Below are positions 1 to 8,561 of a stretch of DNA of 64,000 bases, in pieces (the stretch's first letter is position 1; each line of letters begins with the position of its first letter). The notes under the pieces were generated by a model, which searched no databases, was not told where the DNA came from, and saw nothing but the letters and a program-made list of their open reading frames with translations. The DNA lies in the NCBI GenBank assembly GCA_045644665.1, contig JAZRHH010000007.1, positions 27,148 to 91,147 of the forward strand, written 5' to 3'. This DNA comes from RGIG9115 sp045644665 (lineage in GTDB: Bacteria; Bacillota; Clostridia; UBA1381). Made by a program: the position numbers and the translations under genes.

Positions 1-115
1 CATCGTTTACTTCTTCTCCCAAGAATATGATACGGTCCTCAAGAAGTCTTGAAAAAATATCATAGGAACGTTCTCCTCTGTTTGTTTGTTCTACTACCAT
101 AGGTACTAAACTCAT
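1..115 (-). CDS. clpP: ATP-dependent Clp protease proteolytic subunit, N-terminal fragment
   Basis: Only the first 38 codons are inside the window. The translation begins MSLVPMVVEQTNRGERSYDI and continues with FSRLLEDRIIFLGEEV, which is the standard ClpP amino terminus that forms the axial pore loop and first helix of the tetradecameric serine protease. The catalytic Ser, His and Asp lie outside the window. An AAAGGA ribosome binding site precedes the ATG. The gene follows tig on the same strand, the usual Firmicute order tig-clpP-clpX. The identification is firm although the gene is cut by the window edge. Confidence 0.93.
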   Translation of the reverse strand, partial: MSLVPMVVEQTNRGERSYDIFSRLLEDRIIFLGEEVND

Positions 116-149
116 TTAAAATCATTCCTTTCCTGATTAAATACACAGA

Positions 150-185
150 AGGACTGTCACATTATTTCTTTTGTGCAACAGTCCT
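150..185 (-). other. intergenic hairpin between tig and clpP
   Basis: An inverted repeat AGGACTGT / ACAGTCCT (150-157 with 178-185) is extended by a CAC/GTG pairing across a two-base bulge. No T-run follows in the direction of transcription, so it is more likely an mRNA processing or partial-attenuation hairpin between tig and clpP than a full terminator. Confidence 0.5.
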
Positions 186-199
186 CCGCTAATTACTGA

Positions 200-1489
200 T
201 TATTTTACAACTGCGTTGTTTACAAGCATTTCAACAGTTTTACCCATTGCCATGTCTCTTCTCATGTTTTCCTTTTCTTCATCGGAAATGAGTTCCTTAA
301 GCTTGTCAAGCTCCATGTTGTACTTCTTTGACATGTCTACAAGGTTAAGCTCAAACTCTTCATCGTTTGCTTCAATGCCCTCTTTTTTCATGATTGCTTC
401 AAGAACAAGTGTTGTGCTGCATGATGTCTTTGCCTGTTCCTTAAAGTTTTCACGGAAAGAGTCCATGTCACCGCCGATATATGAAAGGTATGTGTTTATG
501 TCAAGACCCTGATAACGAAGTCTTTGAGCAAAATCGTTTACGTTGCGGTCAATTTCGAACTCAACCATTGCATCAGGAAGGTCAAACTCTGCTGTCTTTA
601 CAACAGCTTCTACAACAGCGTTTTCTGTTTCTGTCTTAACTCTCTCTGCTGCTTGAGCTTCGAGCTTTTCCTTTATGCTATTTTTGTACTCTTCAAGTGT
701 GTCAAACTCACTTACTTCTGATGCAAAATCATCATCAAGCTCAGGAAGCTCCTTTGTTTTGATTGATTTTACATTTACCATAAATACTGCGTCCTTGCCT
801 GCAAGGTCAGCTGCATGGTATTCTTCTGGGAATTTAACCTCTACCTTTACTTCATCGCCTGTTTTTGCACCGATGAGCTGGTCTTCAAAGCCAGGAATAA
901 ATGTGTTAGAGCCAATTTCAAGCTCGTAGTCCTCGCCCTTGCCGCCGTCAAATGCAACACCGTCTACGCTGCCGTCAAAGTCGATTACAGCAATGTCACC
1001 TGACTCTACAGCTCTGTCTTCTACATAGATTACTCTTGCATTTTTCTTTTGCTCGTCTTCGATTGCCTTGTTTACGTCTTCGTCTGTTACGTTATGTTCA
1101 ATTTTTCCAATCTTAACGCCCTTATACTTGCCAAGCTTAACTTCCGGCTTGGTTGTTACAAGTGCTGTAAATACTACAGGCTCGCCCTTTTTGATTTCGC
1201 CCTCGATATCAATTTCAGGTCTTGCAACTACGTCAAGTTCTGCTTCCTTTACAGCCGCTTCGTATGCATCAGGAAGTACTATGTTGATAGCATCTTCATA
1301 GAAAACGCCCTCACCGTACATTTTTTCTACAACGCTTCTTGGAGCCTTGCCCTTACGGAAGCCTGCAACTGCGATTTTACCTCTGTTTTGAAGGTATACC
1401 TTGTTAACAGCCTTTTCAAACTCTGCGCTTTCTACTTCAAATACTAATTTTACAAGATTTTTTTCTACTTGTTCTGTTTTAACAGCCAT
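200..1489 (-). CDS. tig: trigger factor, ribosome-associated chaperone and prolyl isomerase
   Basis: Trigger factor binds the ribosome near the exit tunnel and shields nascent chains; it also has peptidyl-prolyl isomerase activity. The 429-residue length is normal for the family. The ribosome-binding signature GFRKGKAP is at residues 43-50 of the N-terminal domain. An FKBP-type isomerase domain follows at roughly 155-245 (VIDFDGSVDGVAFDGGKGED near its start, FPGFEDQLIGAKTGD-like core), and the rest is the helical C-terminal chaperone domain. The start has a GGAGG site eight bases upstream and a clear sigma-A type promoter at 1548-1576. The gene is followed by clpP, linking folding and proteolysis. 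Confidence 0.97.
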   Translation of the reverse strand: MAVKTEQVEKNLVKLVFEVESAEFEKAVNKVYLQNRGKIAVAGFRKGKAPRSVVEKMYGEGVFYEDAINIVLPDAYEAAVKEAELDVVARPEIDIEGEIKKGEPVVFTALVTTKPEVKLGKYKGVKIGKIEHNVTDEDVNKAIEDEQKKNARVIYVEDRAVESGDIAVIDFDGSVDGVAFDGGKGEDYELEIGSNTFIPGFEDQLIGAKTGDEVKVEVKFPEEYHAADLAGKDAVFMVNVKSIKTKELPELDDDFASEVSEFDTLEEYKNSIKEKLEAQAAERVKTETENAVVEAVVKTAEFDLPDAMVEFEIDRNVNDFAQRLRYQGLDINTYLSYIGGDMDSFRENFKEQAKTSCSTTLVLEAIMKKEGIEANDEEFELNLVDMSKKYNMELDKLKELISDEEKENMRRDMAMGKTVEMLVNNAVVK

Positions 1490-1547
1490 CTTGTGAAATC
1501 CTCCTATTCAAGAGGGGGTATTCCCCCATAATTCTAATATCCGTCCT

Positions 1548-1576
1548 ATTATATCATGGTTCTTCCAATATTTCAA
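1548..1576 (-). promoter_or_regulatory. sigma-A type promoter of tig
   Basis: On the minus strand TTGAAA (1571-1576), a 17-bp spacer and TATAAT (1548-1553) lie about 60 bp upstream of the tig start. A small GGGGG-AATA-CCCCC hairpin sits in the leader at 1513-1526. Confidence 0.75.
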
Positions 1577-1648
1577 TTGGTTTTCCCTAAATTTATGATT
1601 TTTTCATATTTTAACCTGTGTTTATGCCATTATAAAGTGCAATTTATA

Positions 1649-3547
1649 CTAAAAGCCCATGATTTCTGCTTCCAGCTGTGTAATTTCCTCTGTTTCAATA
1701 TGTATTATTCTTTTGTAAACATATATTTTTTTGCCACTTGCAAGAGTAAATTCCTTTTCTTGTTTTTCGTAAGCTGCGCCTATATTTTCTCCCGATGTAA
1801 TGTACCTGTAGGGAATGGAAATTACTCTTTGCTCATTCTCTGCAAGGTGGATTTGAAGCTCTGACGGTACAAGCACATAATCTGCCTCAAAAAGATTTGG
1901 TGAAAGTCCGTCTCTTTTATCAACATCGGATATGGGCAGATAGTAGTTTTCCCTGTCCTTATTATACTTTTTTGAAAGTGAACTTTCAACGTTTCTTAGG
2001 GTATCATAATTCATTTCCACAGAAGATGCAAGAAAGCACACTGTTTTACCCATAGCTCCTATTTCATCAACATACTCTGCCACAGGTAAAAAGCTTTCCG
2101 CATCAACGTCAACAGGTGGCAAAAGTGTAAAGGTTGGAAGTAGTGATACACTTTTTATTTCCCCTATGGCTCTTGGCTGAACTCTGGGAATAAAGGTACT
2201 TGCTGTCTGCAAGGTGCAGCAGATGCAAAGGCATACAATAGCCTTTTTCTTTGAAAGGGCAGACAAAAGTATAATTAGAAATGCGGGGCAGTAAAGAGCT
2301 AAGTGCTGCTGCCCGTGAGTTTGCAGGGACGTAAACAGTATAAAGCACAAAAGGGCTTGAACCGCCATAAAAAGCTCTTGTTTAAATGATTTTTTTATGC
2401 TATACACCAGAGCAAAAACAGGAAGCAAAAGTCCAAAATATCTTGTAAATATTTTTAAATCTGTGCCCATTCCAAGGGAGTAGGCACTATAGGCATACGA
2501 GTAGTCCGCCAAAAGACGTGTTACAACAAAATCCTGTGCAAAGAACAAAAGGACAAATGCAAAAAAGCACCCTTGTATAACAAAGTCCTTTATTTTTTTC
2601 TTGCTTATGCACCAAAACAGCGAGGTTATTACAAATGTAAGTGCATAAAAGGAATACCAACGTCTAAGCAGTACACAAAGAGCAAGGAGTCCTCCCGAAA
2701 GTGCCGGCTTTTCCTTAAAGAAAAGAACTGCCGCCAAAAGTGCAAAAAGCACTCCGCCAATATCTATAAAGCCTGTATTTGCCGCAAAAACAATGTACGG
2801 AAGAGCTAAAAATGCAAAAACTGTTTTCCAAATGTTCCCGGAAAGTTTATACACAAGGAAAGCAAGGGGGAGCACATAAAGGTTCATTATGGAAAGTACA
2901 AAGGAAAGTCTTGTTACTCCGAAAACCTTACAAAAGATACTTGACGGAATTGCAATTATGTAGTTATAGTCCGTTTCAAATATAGACTTGTACACTTCCT
3001 TAAAGTATTCAAGTGATGGAAAAAGAGCGTCAAGCTTTTGTACCGTTAAAAAGTAGCCTGCATTGTCCCACACAAAAATTCGTTTCATATTCAGGCAGTA
3101 AAGCACACCTATGAGATTTAACAAAACTGCTGTGCATATCGTAAAGATTATATCCTTTTTGCAAATTTTTATACCTTTGATGCTTTTTAGCGAAGAAAAA
3201 ATTAACAAGGCAAACAACCCAAGCAAAAGTCCGCCGCCGATTAATGAGCCTATGCCATTACAGGAAATTACACCGGGGCAGGCAAAGGAAAAGGCAAGGG
3301 CAGGAACATAGGCTATAAGGGATTTTAAATTTCCCCAGTATGCATTTTCTTCCAAAAAGCTAAGGAGGGGATTTTTAAAAATCCAGGTAAGTGCAAGATA
3401 TATAATATATGCAAAAGCCCACACAAAAAAGGGCAGGTTAATTCCCCATGCCCCATTAAAAAAAGAGGCTGACCGTGATAATAAGAATAGCACCGCAAAC
3501 GCAGCAAATACCAAAAGTCCGATGGATTTTTGTAACGCAGCTTTCAT
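1649..3547 (-). CDS. large polytopic membrane protein, possible GT-C type glycosyltransferase
   Basis: I do not recognise a named family. The 632-residue protein has about a dozen hydrophobic segments over the first 430 residues, followed by a soluble C-terminal part of about 180 residues. A loop after the fourth or fifth segment contains VWDNAGYF, reminiscent of the acidic extracytoplasmic loop of GT-C membrane glycosyltransferases that use lipid-phosphate sugars. That resemblance is an inference from topology and one motif. The gene is 22 bp downstream of the yerC-like gene and ends the cluster that begins with the amino-acid binding protein, so it is probably cotranscribed with them, although a functional link is not obvious. 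Confidence 0.6.
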   Translation of the reverse strand: MKAALQKSIGLLVFAAFAVLFLLSRSASFFNGAWGINLPFFVWAFAYIIYLALTWIFKNPLLSFLEENAYWGNLKSLIAYVPALAFSFACPGVISCNGIGSLIGGGLLLGLFALLIFSSLKSIKGIKICKKDIIFTICTAVLLNLIGVLYCLNMKRIFVWDNAGYFLTVQKLDALFPSLEYFKEVYKSIFETDYNYIIAIPSSIFCKVFGVTRLSFVLSIMNLYVLPLAFLVYKLSGNIWKTVFAFLALPYIVFAANTGFIDIGGVLFALLAAVLFFKEKPALSGGLLALCVLLRRWYSFYALTFVITSLFWCISKKKIKDFVIQGCFFAFVLLFFAQDFVVTRLLADYSYAYSAYSLGMGTDLKIFTRYFGLLLPVFALVYSIKKSFKQELFMAVQALLCFILFTSLQTHGQQHLALYCPAFLIILLSALSKKKAIVCLCICCTLQTASTFIPRVQPRAIGEIKSVSLLPTFTLLPPVDVDAESFLPVAEYVDEIGAMGKTVCFLASSVEMNYDTLRNVESSLSKKYNKDRENYYLPISDVDKRDGLSPNLFEADYVLVPSELQIHLAENEQRVISIPYRYITSGENIGAAYEKQEKEFTLASGKKIYVYKRIIHIETEEITQLEAEIMGF

Positions 3548-3569
3548 TATCCCGTACCTCTTTCAAAAT

Positions 3570-3851
3570 TTATTTTTCTATTTCTTTTAATACTTTGCTG
3601 TAGCCGCCCGCTCCGTACATAAGACATCTGTTTACTCTGGAGATTGTTGCGGTGGAGGCGCCTGTTTTTGCAACTATTTCCGCAAAGGTTTTCTTCTCCT
3701 TTAAAAGACGAGCAACGTCCAGTCTTTGTGCCATGGACTGAAGCTCCTTTATAGTGCAGATGTCCTCAAAGAATTTTCCGCAGTCTTCCTCTGTTTTAAG
3801 AGAAAGTATGGCTTTAAATAGCCTGTCTGTTTCGCTATTTTTTATAGTCAT
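3570..3851 (-). CDS. YerC/YecD family TrpR-like DNA-binding protein
   Basis: A 93-residue all-helical protein of the TrpR superfamily, YerC/YecD branch. The C-terminal half holds the helix-turn-helix, with TFAEIVAKTGASTATISRVN at about residues 55-74 and the family-typical RCLMYGAGGY following. Members are probable transcriptional repressors; their ligand is generally not established. It lies 15 bp downstream of the ABC ATPase gene and in the same orientation, so it may regulate this importer cluster, but the sequence does not prove that. Length and motif are typical; the start ATG has a GGAGAT-type site. Confidence 0.88.
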   Translation of the reverse strand: MTIKNSETDRLFKAILSLKTEEDCGKFFEDICTIKELQSMAQRLDVARLLKEKKTFAEIVAKTGASTATISRVNRCLMYGAGGYSKVLKEIEK

Positions 3852-3866
3852 CTTTGAAATCTCCTT

Positions 3867-4652
3867 TTACATATCTATAAGCTTACTTAAAAATTCGCGT
3901 GTTCGTTCGTTCTTTGGATTTTTGAGCACCTCATCGGGAGTTCCCTCTTCTGCAACTATGCCCTTATCCATAAATATTATTTTGTCCGACACAGCTGAGG
4001 CAAATTCAATTTCGTGAGTTACAATAACCATAGTAATGTTTTGTGCTGCAAGGTCTTTTATAACTCTTAGTATCTCTCCTGTAAGCTCCGGGTCAAGAGC
4101 AGATGTGGGCTCGTCAAAGAACAAAATTTTTGGCTTCATTGCAAGTGCTCTTGCAATAGAAACTCGCTGCTGCTGACCGCCCGAAAGCTCGCAAGGATAG
4201 TTTTCAAGCTTATCCTTAAGTCCTACTCTTGTAAGGAGGGAAATTGCTTCCTCTTTGATTTCCTTTAGGATTTCCTCTTTATTTTTCTTATAGTCCTCTC
4301 TTTCTTTAGCAAGAAGTGAGGGGGCAAGAATTACATTTTCAAGCACGTTGTACTGTGGAAACAAATTAAATGACTGGAAAACGAGTCCGAAATAAAGCTG
4401 ACAACGTCTTAGTGCCTTTGCACTAAGGTTTTCCTTATTCTCCGCGTCAAAAATCATTTCCCCGTCTACAAAAATCTGTCCCTTGTCTGCTTTTTCGAGG
4501 AAATTTATACATCTTAGAAGTGTAGTTTTTCCGCTTCCGGAAGAGCCGATAATTGAAAGGACCTGTCCTTCCTCCATAGATAAATCTATTCCCTTTAAAA
4601 CCTCTACTCCGCCAAAGCTTTTATAAAGGTTTTTTACTTCAAGTATTGACAT
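3867..4652 (-). CDS. amino-acid ABC transporter ATP-binding protein
   Basis: ATPase of a polar amino-acid importer, HisP/GlnQ family. Visible motifs are Walker A GSSGSGKTT, Q-loop region FQSFNLFPQYNVLENV, ABC signature LSGGQQQRVSIARAL, Walker B ILFFDEPTSALDPEL and the switch histidine in VTHE. I place the start at the ATG at 4652 (MSILEVKNLYKSF), because GGGAGGGG lies seven bases upstream and the protein then begins as relatives do. The longer frame starting at 4688 would overlap the permease gene and adds 12 uncharacteristic residues. The gene follows the permease by 16 bp and should form the importer with the two genes upstream. Confidence 0.96.
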   Translation of the reverse strand: MSILEVKNLYKSFGGVEVLKGIDLSMEEGQVLSIIGSSGSGKTTLLRCINFLEKADKGQIFVDGEMIFDAENKENLSAKALRRCQLYFGLVFQSFNLFPQYNVLENVILAPSLLAKEREDYKKNKEEILKEIKEEAISLLTRVGLKDKLENYPCELSGGQQQRVSIARALAMKPKILFFDEPTSALDPELTGEILRVIKDLAAQNITMVIVTHEIEFASAVSDKIIFMDKGIVAEEGTPDEVLKNPKNERTREFLSKLIDM

Positions 4653-4668
4653 ATCTTTTCCCCTCCCG

Positions 4669-5373
4669 TCAGCTTCTGAAATAGTCAAGCTTTTTTTCTA
4701 TGTATCCGAAAAGCAGTGTTAAAACTCCGCAGAATACCAGGTAGAACACAGCCGTATAGAACAGCGGCCAAAGCAGACCGTCACTTTTTATAAACTTCTG
4801 GGCGTTCCAGATAATTTCGTATACCATAATAATTCTTGCAAGGGATGTATCCTTTACAAGTGTTATTATTTCGTTACTCATAGGAGGTACAATACGCTTT
4901 ATTACCTGCAGGAGCACTACCCTGAAGAACACCTGTACCTTTGTCATGCCAAGAACCTGTCCTGCTTCATACTGTCCTCTTGAAATGCTTTCTATGCCGC
5001 CTCTGTAAATTTCCGAAAAATAGCAGGCATAGTTTATTACAAAAGCCAGAAGCACTGCGAAAAACCTGTCAAACACGTGCCAGGTGGAAAGCCACTCCAT
5101 TAAAAAGCCGGATGCACCGCCACTCATCATTTTTGCAGCCCATGTTCCAACAAGTCCCGGTCCGTAATAGATTACTATAAGCTGGAGCATGAGAGGTGTT
5201 CCTCTGATAATCCATACAACTGTCTTTACCAACCACTTCAAAGGCTTTATACGGCTCATGGAGCCAAAGCTTATAATAAGTCCCAAAGGGAGCGAAAAAG
5301 CAAGTGTAAGTGCAAAAACCTTGAACGTTACCAAAAAGCCTTCAAGTAATTTTAAAGATACTTCCAAAAACAT
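4669..5373 (-). CDS. amino-acid ABC transporter permease (HisM/GlnP family)
   Basis: Inner-membrane subunit of the polar amino-acid importer. It starts with a TM segment (LKLLEGFLVTFKVFALTLAF), carries the family motif around RGTPLMLQL in the first cytoplasmic loop, and has the EAA loop SRGQYEAGQVLGMTKVQVFF that contacts the ATPase. About five membrane segments are evident. The ATG at 5373 (MFLEVSLKLLEG) is preferred to one seven codons upstream because AGAGGT precedes it at normal spacing. It lies between the binding-protein gene and the ATPase gene, a standard importer arrangement. Confidence 0.95.
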   Translation of the reverse strand: MFLEVSLKLLEGFLVTFKVFALTLAFSLPLGLIISFGSMSRIKPLKWLVKTVVWIIRGTPLMLQLIVIYYGPGLVGTWAAKMMSGGASGFLMEWLSTWHVFDRFFAVLLAFVINYACYFSEIYRGGIESISRGQYEAGQVLGMTKVQVFFRVVLLQVIKRIVPPMSNEIITLVKDTSLARIIMVYEIIWNAQKFIKSDGLLWPLFYTAVFYLVFCGVLTLLFGYIEKKLDYFRS

Positions 5374-5453
5374 AATTTTACCTCTTAACGCCAAGCAAAG
5401 GCAATAAGCAACCGCCTACTGCCTTTACCTGAATTTTAAATTTTCAGATTTAA

Positions 5454-6260
5454 TTATTTAATCATAGCGTTTGCCATTGTGATATCAATGATACATGCAT
5501 CACATGAGCCGCTTGTTACTTCAAGTAGAGCATCTGTTTGAGTTCCAACCTCTACAACATTTGCAAAAGCGTTCTCTTCTGCAGCTGCTGCGCCTGCTGA
5601 ACCTGACTCAACTGCGAATGAAAGGTCTGCCATGCTTGCTGCATCCTCGTACTCTGCAGCCTTGTCAGCATTCATAACAACAACCTGTGCATTCTTAACG
5701 TATGCAACTGAGCAGCTTGTGTTCTTTAGAACTTCCTCAGAAATTGTCATACCATTCCAGATACAGTCAATAACCTTTGACTCAAGCGCAACAAACTTGT
5801 TGTCCCAGTCAATTTCAACAAACTCTGCTTCAACGCCGAGCTTTGCACAAACAGCTTCTGCAAACTCTGTGTCAAAGCCTGTCCACTTGTCTTCTTCGTC
5901 CTTGTAGTTCATTGGAGCATAGTCTGTGATACCGATTACCATTTTGCCGTTAGCCTTTACATAATCAACATCCTTAACTGTTGCTTCTTCTTCCTCAGAT
6001 AGCTCAAGGCTTGCAAGTGTAAGCTGATATTCTTCTGCAAGAGCTTCCAGTGTTCCGTCTTCTTTTAACTCTGCTATGTAGCCGTTAACTGTTTCTGTAA
6101 GGTCTGAACCCTTTCTGAAACCGATTCCGTATTCTTCACTTGTGAGCTCACATGCAATTGCAAGAGAAGCCTCTTCATTTGTATCAGCTGCATTATTTGA
6201 GCAACCTGCTGCTGAAAGAAGCATAGCTGCCATTGTCATCATTAATAAAAACTTTTTCAT
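5454..6260 (-). CDS. amino-acid ABC transporter lipoprotein binding protein, apparently circularly permuted
   Basis: Extracytoplasmic solute receptor of family 3 (SBP_bac_3). Residues 1-20 are a lipoprotein signal with lipobox LSAAGC. In relatives the mature chain starts with a strand like MVIGITDYAPMNYKDEE and ends with a segment like YGIGFRKGSDLTETVN...DGTLEALAEEY. Here the order is reversed: the usual terminal segment is at residues 35-80, a linker rich in Glu follows (84-104), the usual mature start is at 107-120 (with WTGFDTEFAEAV after it), and the chain stops at CDACIIDITMANAMIK, where relatives would continue into the terminal segment. Total length is near normal. The gene has its own promoter and heads the importer operon. 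Family assignment is firm; the ligand is unknown. Confidence 0.9.
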   Translation of the reverse strand: MKKFLLMMTMAAMLLSAAGCSNNAADTNEEASLAIACELTSEEYGIGFRKGSDLTETVNGYIAELKEDGTLEALAEEYQLTLASLELSEEEEATVKDVDYVKANGKMVIGITDYAPMNYKDEEDKWTGFDTEFAEAVCAKLGVEAEFVEIDWDNKFVALESKVIDCIWNGMTISEEVLKNTSCSVAYVKNAQVVVMNADKAAEYEDAASMADLSFAVESGSAGAAAAEENAFANVVEVGTQTDALLEVTSGSCDACIIDITMANAMIK

Positions 6261-6298
6261 AATTAACTTCCTTTCGTTTAACGAATTATTATGGTATC

Positions 6299-6327
6299 AT
6301 TTTAACACTTTAATACGCTAAAGTCAA
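6299..6327 (-). promoter_or_regulatory. sigma-A type promoter of the amino-acid importer cluster
   Basis: Minus strand TTGACT (6322-6327), 17-bp spacer, TAAAAT (6299-6304), about 40 bp upstream of the binding-protein start. It probably drives the five genes down to 1649, whose gaps are all short. Confidence 0.75.
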
Positions 6328-6484
6328 CAACTAAAAAATAATTTGTTGTTTTTTAACTATACTGTACAAATTTTTAATAGGTTTATATTGCAAGGTTTAC
6401 AAAAAGGCATTTTTCGTAGTGCATAATTGACAAAAAATTGACAGAAACCATAATAAATTTAGTCCGCAAAATTTTAAAAATATC

Positions 6485-6513
6485 TTGAAAAAGCTATTAT
6501 TTTATTATACAAT
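6485..6513 (+). promoter_or_regulatory. sigma-A type promoter of pgk-tpiA
   Basis: TTGAAA (6485-6490), 17-bp spacer, TACAAT (6508-6513). The transcript would begin about 50 bp upstream of the pgk ATG, which has a GGAGG site. Confidence 0.7.
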
Positions 6514-6569
6514 ATAAGAAGCGAAAAATAATGAATGTATCCTGAGGGTACAGAAACGGAGGAAATATA

Positions 6570-7766
6570 ATGTTTAATAAGAAAACTGTTGAAGACATTG
6601 CCGTTGCAGGCAAGAGAGTTTTGGTAAGATGCGACTTTAACGTGCCTCTTGACGAAAACGGAAATATTACAGACGAAAACAGAATTGTGGGTGCACTTCC
6701 TACAATAAACTACCTTATTGAAAAAGGTGCAAAGGTTATCCTTTGTTCACATATGGGTAAGCCAAAGGGCGAGCCTGTACCTTCACTTTCACTTGCGCCT
6801 GTTGCAAAGAGCCTTTCAGCTAAGCTTGGCAAAGAGGTTGTATTTGCTGCAGATGACAATGTAGTAGGCGAAAACGCAAAGGCTGCAGTTGCTGCAATGA
6901 AGGACGGAGACGTTGTACTTCTCGAAAACACAAGATACAGAAAAGAAGAAACAAAGAACGTTGACGAGTTCAGTGCTGAGCTTGCTTCGCTTGCAGACGT
7001 ATTTGTAGATGACGCTTTTGGTACAGCTCACAGAGCACACTGCTCAAACGTTGGTGTTACAAAGTATATTGAAACAGCAGCTTGTGGATACCTTATAAAG
7101 AAAGAAATCGACTTCCTCGGTAACGCAGTAAACGATCCTGTAAGACCTCTTGTTGCTATTCTTGGTGGCTCAAAGGTTTCAAGTAAGATTTCTGTTATCA
7201 ACAATCTTCTTGAAAAGGTTGATACTCTTATAATCGGCGGCGGTATGGCTTATACATTTATGGCTGCAAAGGGTATGGGCGTTGGTGATTCACTTCTTGA
7301 GAGCGATTACATTGACTACGCTAAGGAAATGATGGAAAAGGCAGAAGCAAAGGGCGTTAAGCTTCTTATTCCTGTTGATACAGTTGTTGCTAAGGCTTTT
7401 GATAACAATGCAGAGTCAAAGGTTGTTACAGAGGGCGGAATTGAAGACGGCTGGCAGGGACTTGACATTGGTCCTGCTACAATTGAGCTTTTCTCAAAGG
7501 CTGTTAAGGATGCAAAAACAGTTGTATGGAACGGACCTATGGGCGTATTTGAAATGCCAAACTTTGCAAAGGGTACAAACGCTATTGCAGCAGTTCTTGC
7601 AGAAATTGATGCTACAACAATTATCGGCGGCGGCGACAGCGTTGCAGCTGTTAACCAGGCAGGTCTTGGCGATAAGATGAGCCACATTTCAACAGGCGGC
7701 GGTGCTTCTATGGAATTCTTAGAAGGAAAAGAGCTTCCTGGCATCGTAGCAATCAGCGACAAATAA
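6570..7766 (+). CDS. pgk: phosphoglycerate kinase
   Basis: Converts 1,3-bisphosphoglycerate and ADP to 3-phosphoglycerate and ATP in glycolysis. The 398-residue length is standard. The substrate-binding signature RCDFNVPLDENG is at residues 21-32, the hinge and nucleotide regions include LGGSKVSSKI and GPMGVFE, and the C-terminal Gly-rich loop is IIGGGDSVAAVNQAG. It is the first gene of a glycolytic run and is followed after 22 bp by tpiA. Its ATG has a strong GGAGG site. No gap gene is directly upstream, unlike many Firmicute gap-pgk-tpi-gpmI-eno clusters. Confidence 0.98.
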   Translation: MFNKKTVEDIAVAGKRVLVRCDFNVPLDENGNITDENRIVGALPTINYLIEKGAKVILCSHMGKPKGEPVPSLSLAPVAKSLSAKLGKEVVFAADDNVVGENAKAAVAAMKDGDVVLLENTRYRKEETKNVDEFSAELASLADVFVDDAFGTAHRAHCSNVGVTKYIETAACGYLIKKEIDFLGNAVNDPVRPLVAILGGSKVSSKISVINNLLEKVDTLIIGGGMAYTFMAAKGMGVGDSLLESDYIDYAKEMMEKAEAKGVKLLIPVDTVVAKAFDNNAESKVVTEGGIEDGWQGLDIGPATIELFSKAVKDAKTVVWNGPMGVFEMPNFAKGTNAIAAVLAEIDATTIIGGGDSVAAVNQAGLGDKMSHISTGGGASMEFLEGKELPGIVAISDK

Positions 7767-7788
7767 GACATATTAAAGGAGAAAAAAC

Positions 7789-8541
7789 ATGGGTAAGTAT
7801 ATTATTGCAGGTAACTGGAAGATGAACAAGCTTCCATCAGAAACATATGATTTTGTTAAGGAAGTTGCAGAGGCAACAAAGGGCGCAGCTTGTGAGGTTG
7901 TTTGCTGCACACCTTATGTAAATTTAAGCGAGGCTGTAAGAGCAGCTGAAGGCACACACGTAAAAATCGGTGCAGAAAATCTTCACTTCGAAAACAGCGG
8001 TGCTTACACAGGTGAAGTAAGTGCAGATATGCTCAATGACCTTAAGGTAGATTATGTTATAATCGGTCACTCAGAGCGCAGACAGTACTTTGCAGAAACA
8101 GACGAAACTGTAAATCTTAAGGTTAAGAAGGCTCTTGAAAAGAACCTTATTCCTATCCTCTGTGTTGGTGAAAGCCTTGAGGAAAGAGAAGCTGACATCA
8201 CAATGGAGCTTATTGCAATCCAGATAAAGAAAGCATTTGCAGGCGTTGAAAAGGCTGACGCTGCAAAGGTTGTTGTAGCATATGAGCCAATCTGGGCAAT
8301 CGGAACAGGTAAGACTGCAACAGCTGACCAGGCAGAAGAAGTTTGCGGCGGCATCAGAAAAGTACTTGCAGCTCTTTATGACGAAGCTACAGCAAAGGAA
8401 ATTACAATCCAGTACGGCGGAAGCATGAACGCAGGAAACGCTGCAGAGCTTCTTGCAAAAGAGAACATTGATGGCGGTCTTATTGGCGGTGCGTCACTTA
8501 AGTCTGCAGACTTTGCTACTATAGTAGCTGCTGCTAAATAA
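7789..8541 (+). CDS. tpiA: triosephosphate isomerase
   Basis: Interconverts dihydroxyacetone phosphate and glyceraldehyde 3-phosphate. The TIM-barrel landmarks are all present: AGNWKMNK at the start (catalytic Lys), IIGHSERRQYF (catalytic His), AYEPIWAIGTG (catalytic Glu and start of loop 6), and phosphate-binding YGGSMN and GGLIGGASL. Its 250 residues match the family. The AAAGGAG site and the 22-bp gap indicate cotranscription with pgk. Confidence 0.98.
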   Translation: MGKYIIAGNWKMNKLPSETYDFVKEVAEATKGAACEVVCCTPYVNLSEAVRAAEGTHVKIGAENLHFENSGAYTGEVSADMLNDLKVDYVIIGHSERRQYFAETDETVNLKVKKALEKNLIPILCVGESLEEREADITMELIAIQIKKAFAGVEKADAAKVVVAYEPIWAIGTGKTATADQAEEVCGGIRKVLAALYDEATAKEITIQYGGSMNAGNAAELLAKENIDGGLIGGASLKSADFATIVAAAK

Positions 8542-8561
8542 TTTTTAAAAGATTATAAAAT

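Larger units (their letters stand above)
6261..6569. other. divergent A/T-rich intergenic region between importer operon and pgk
   Basis: The 309-bp spacer separates two divergent operons. It contains one promoter for each side (6299-6327 minus, 6485-6513 plus). A short hairpin TGTAtCCtgaGGgTACA at about 6536-6552 lies in the pgk leader just before its ribosome binding site. I see no additional gene or riboswitch. Confidence 0.6.

Noticed and set aside
5454..6260. Treating the displaced segment of the binding protein as an assembly join of two genes
   Set aside because: The frame is continuous from a good signal peptide and promoter, the total length is near that of one receptor, and exactly the displaced segment is missing from the end; still listed as the main alternative to test.
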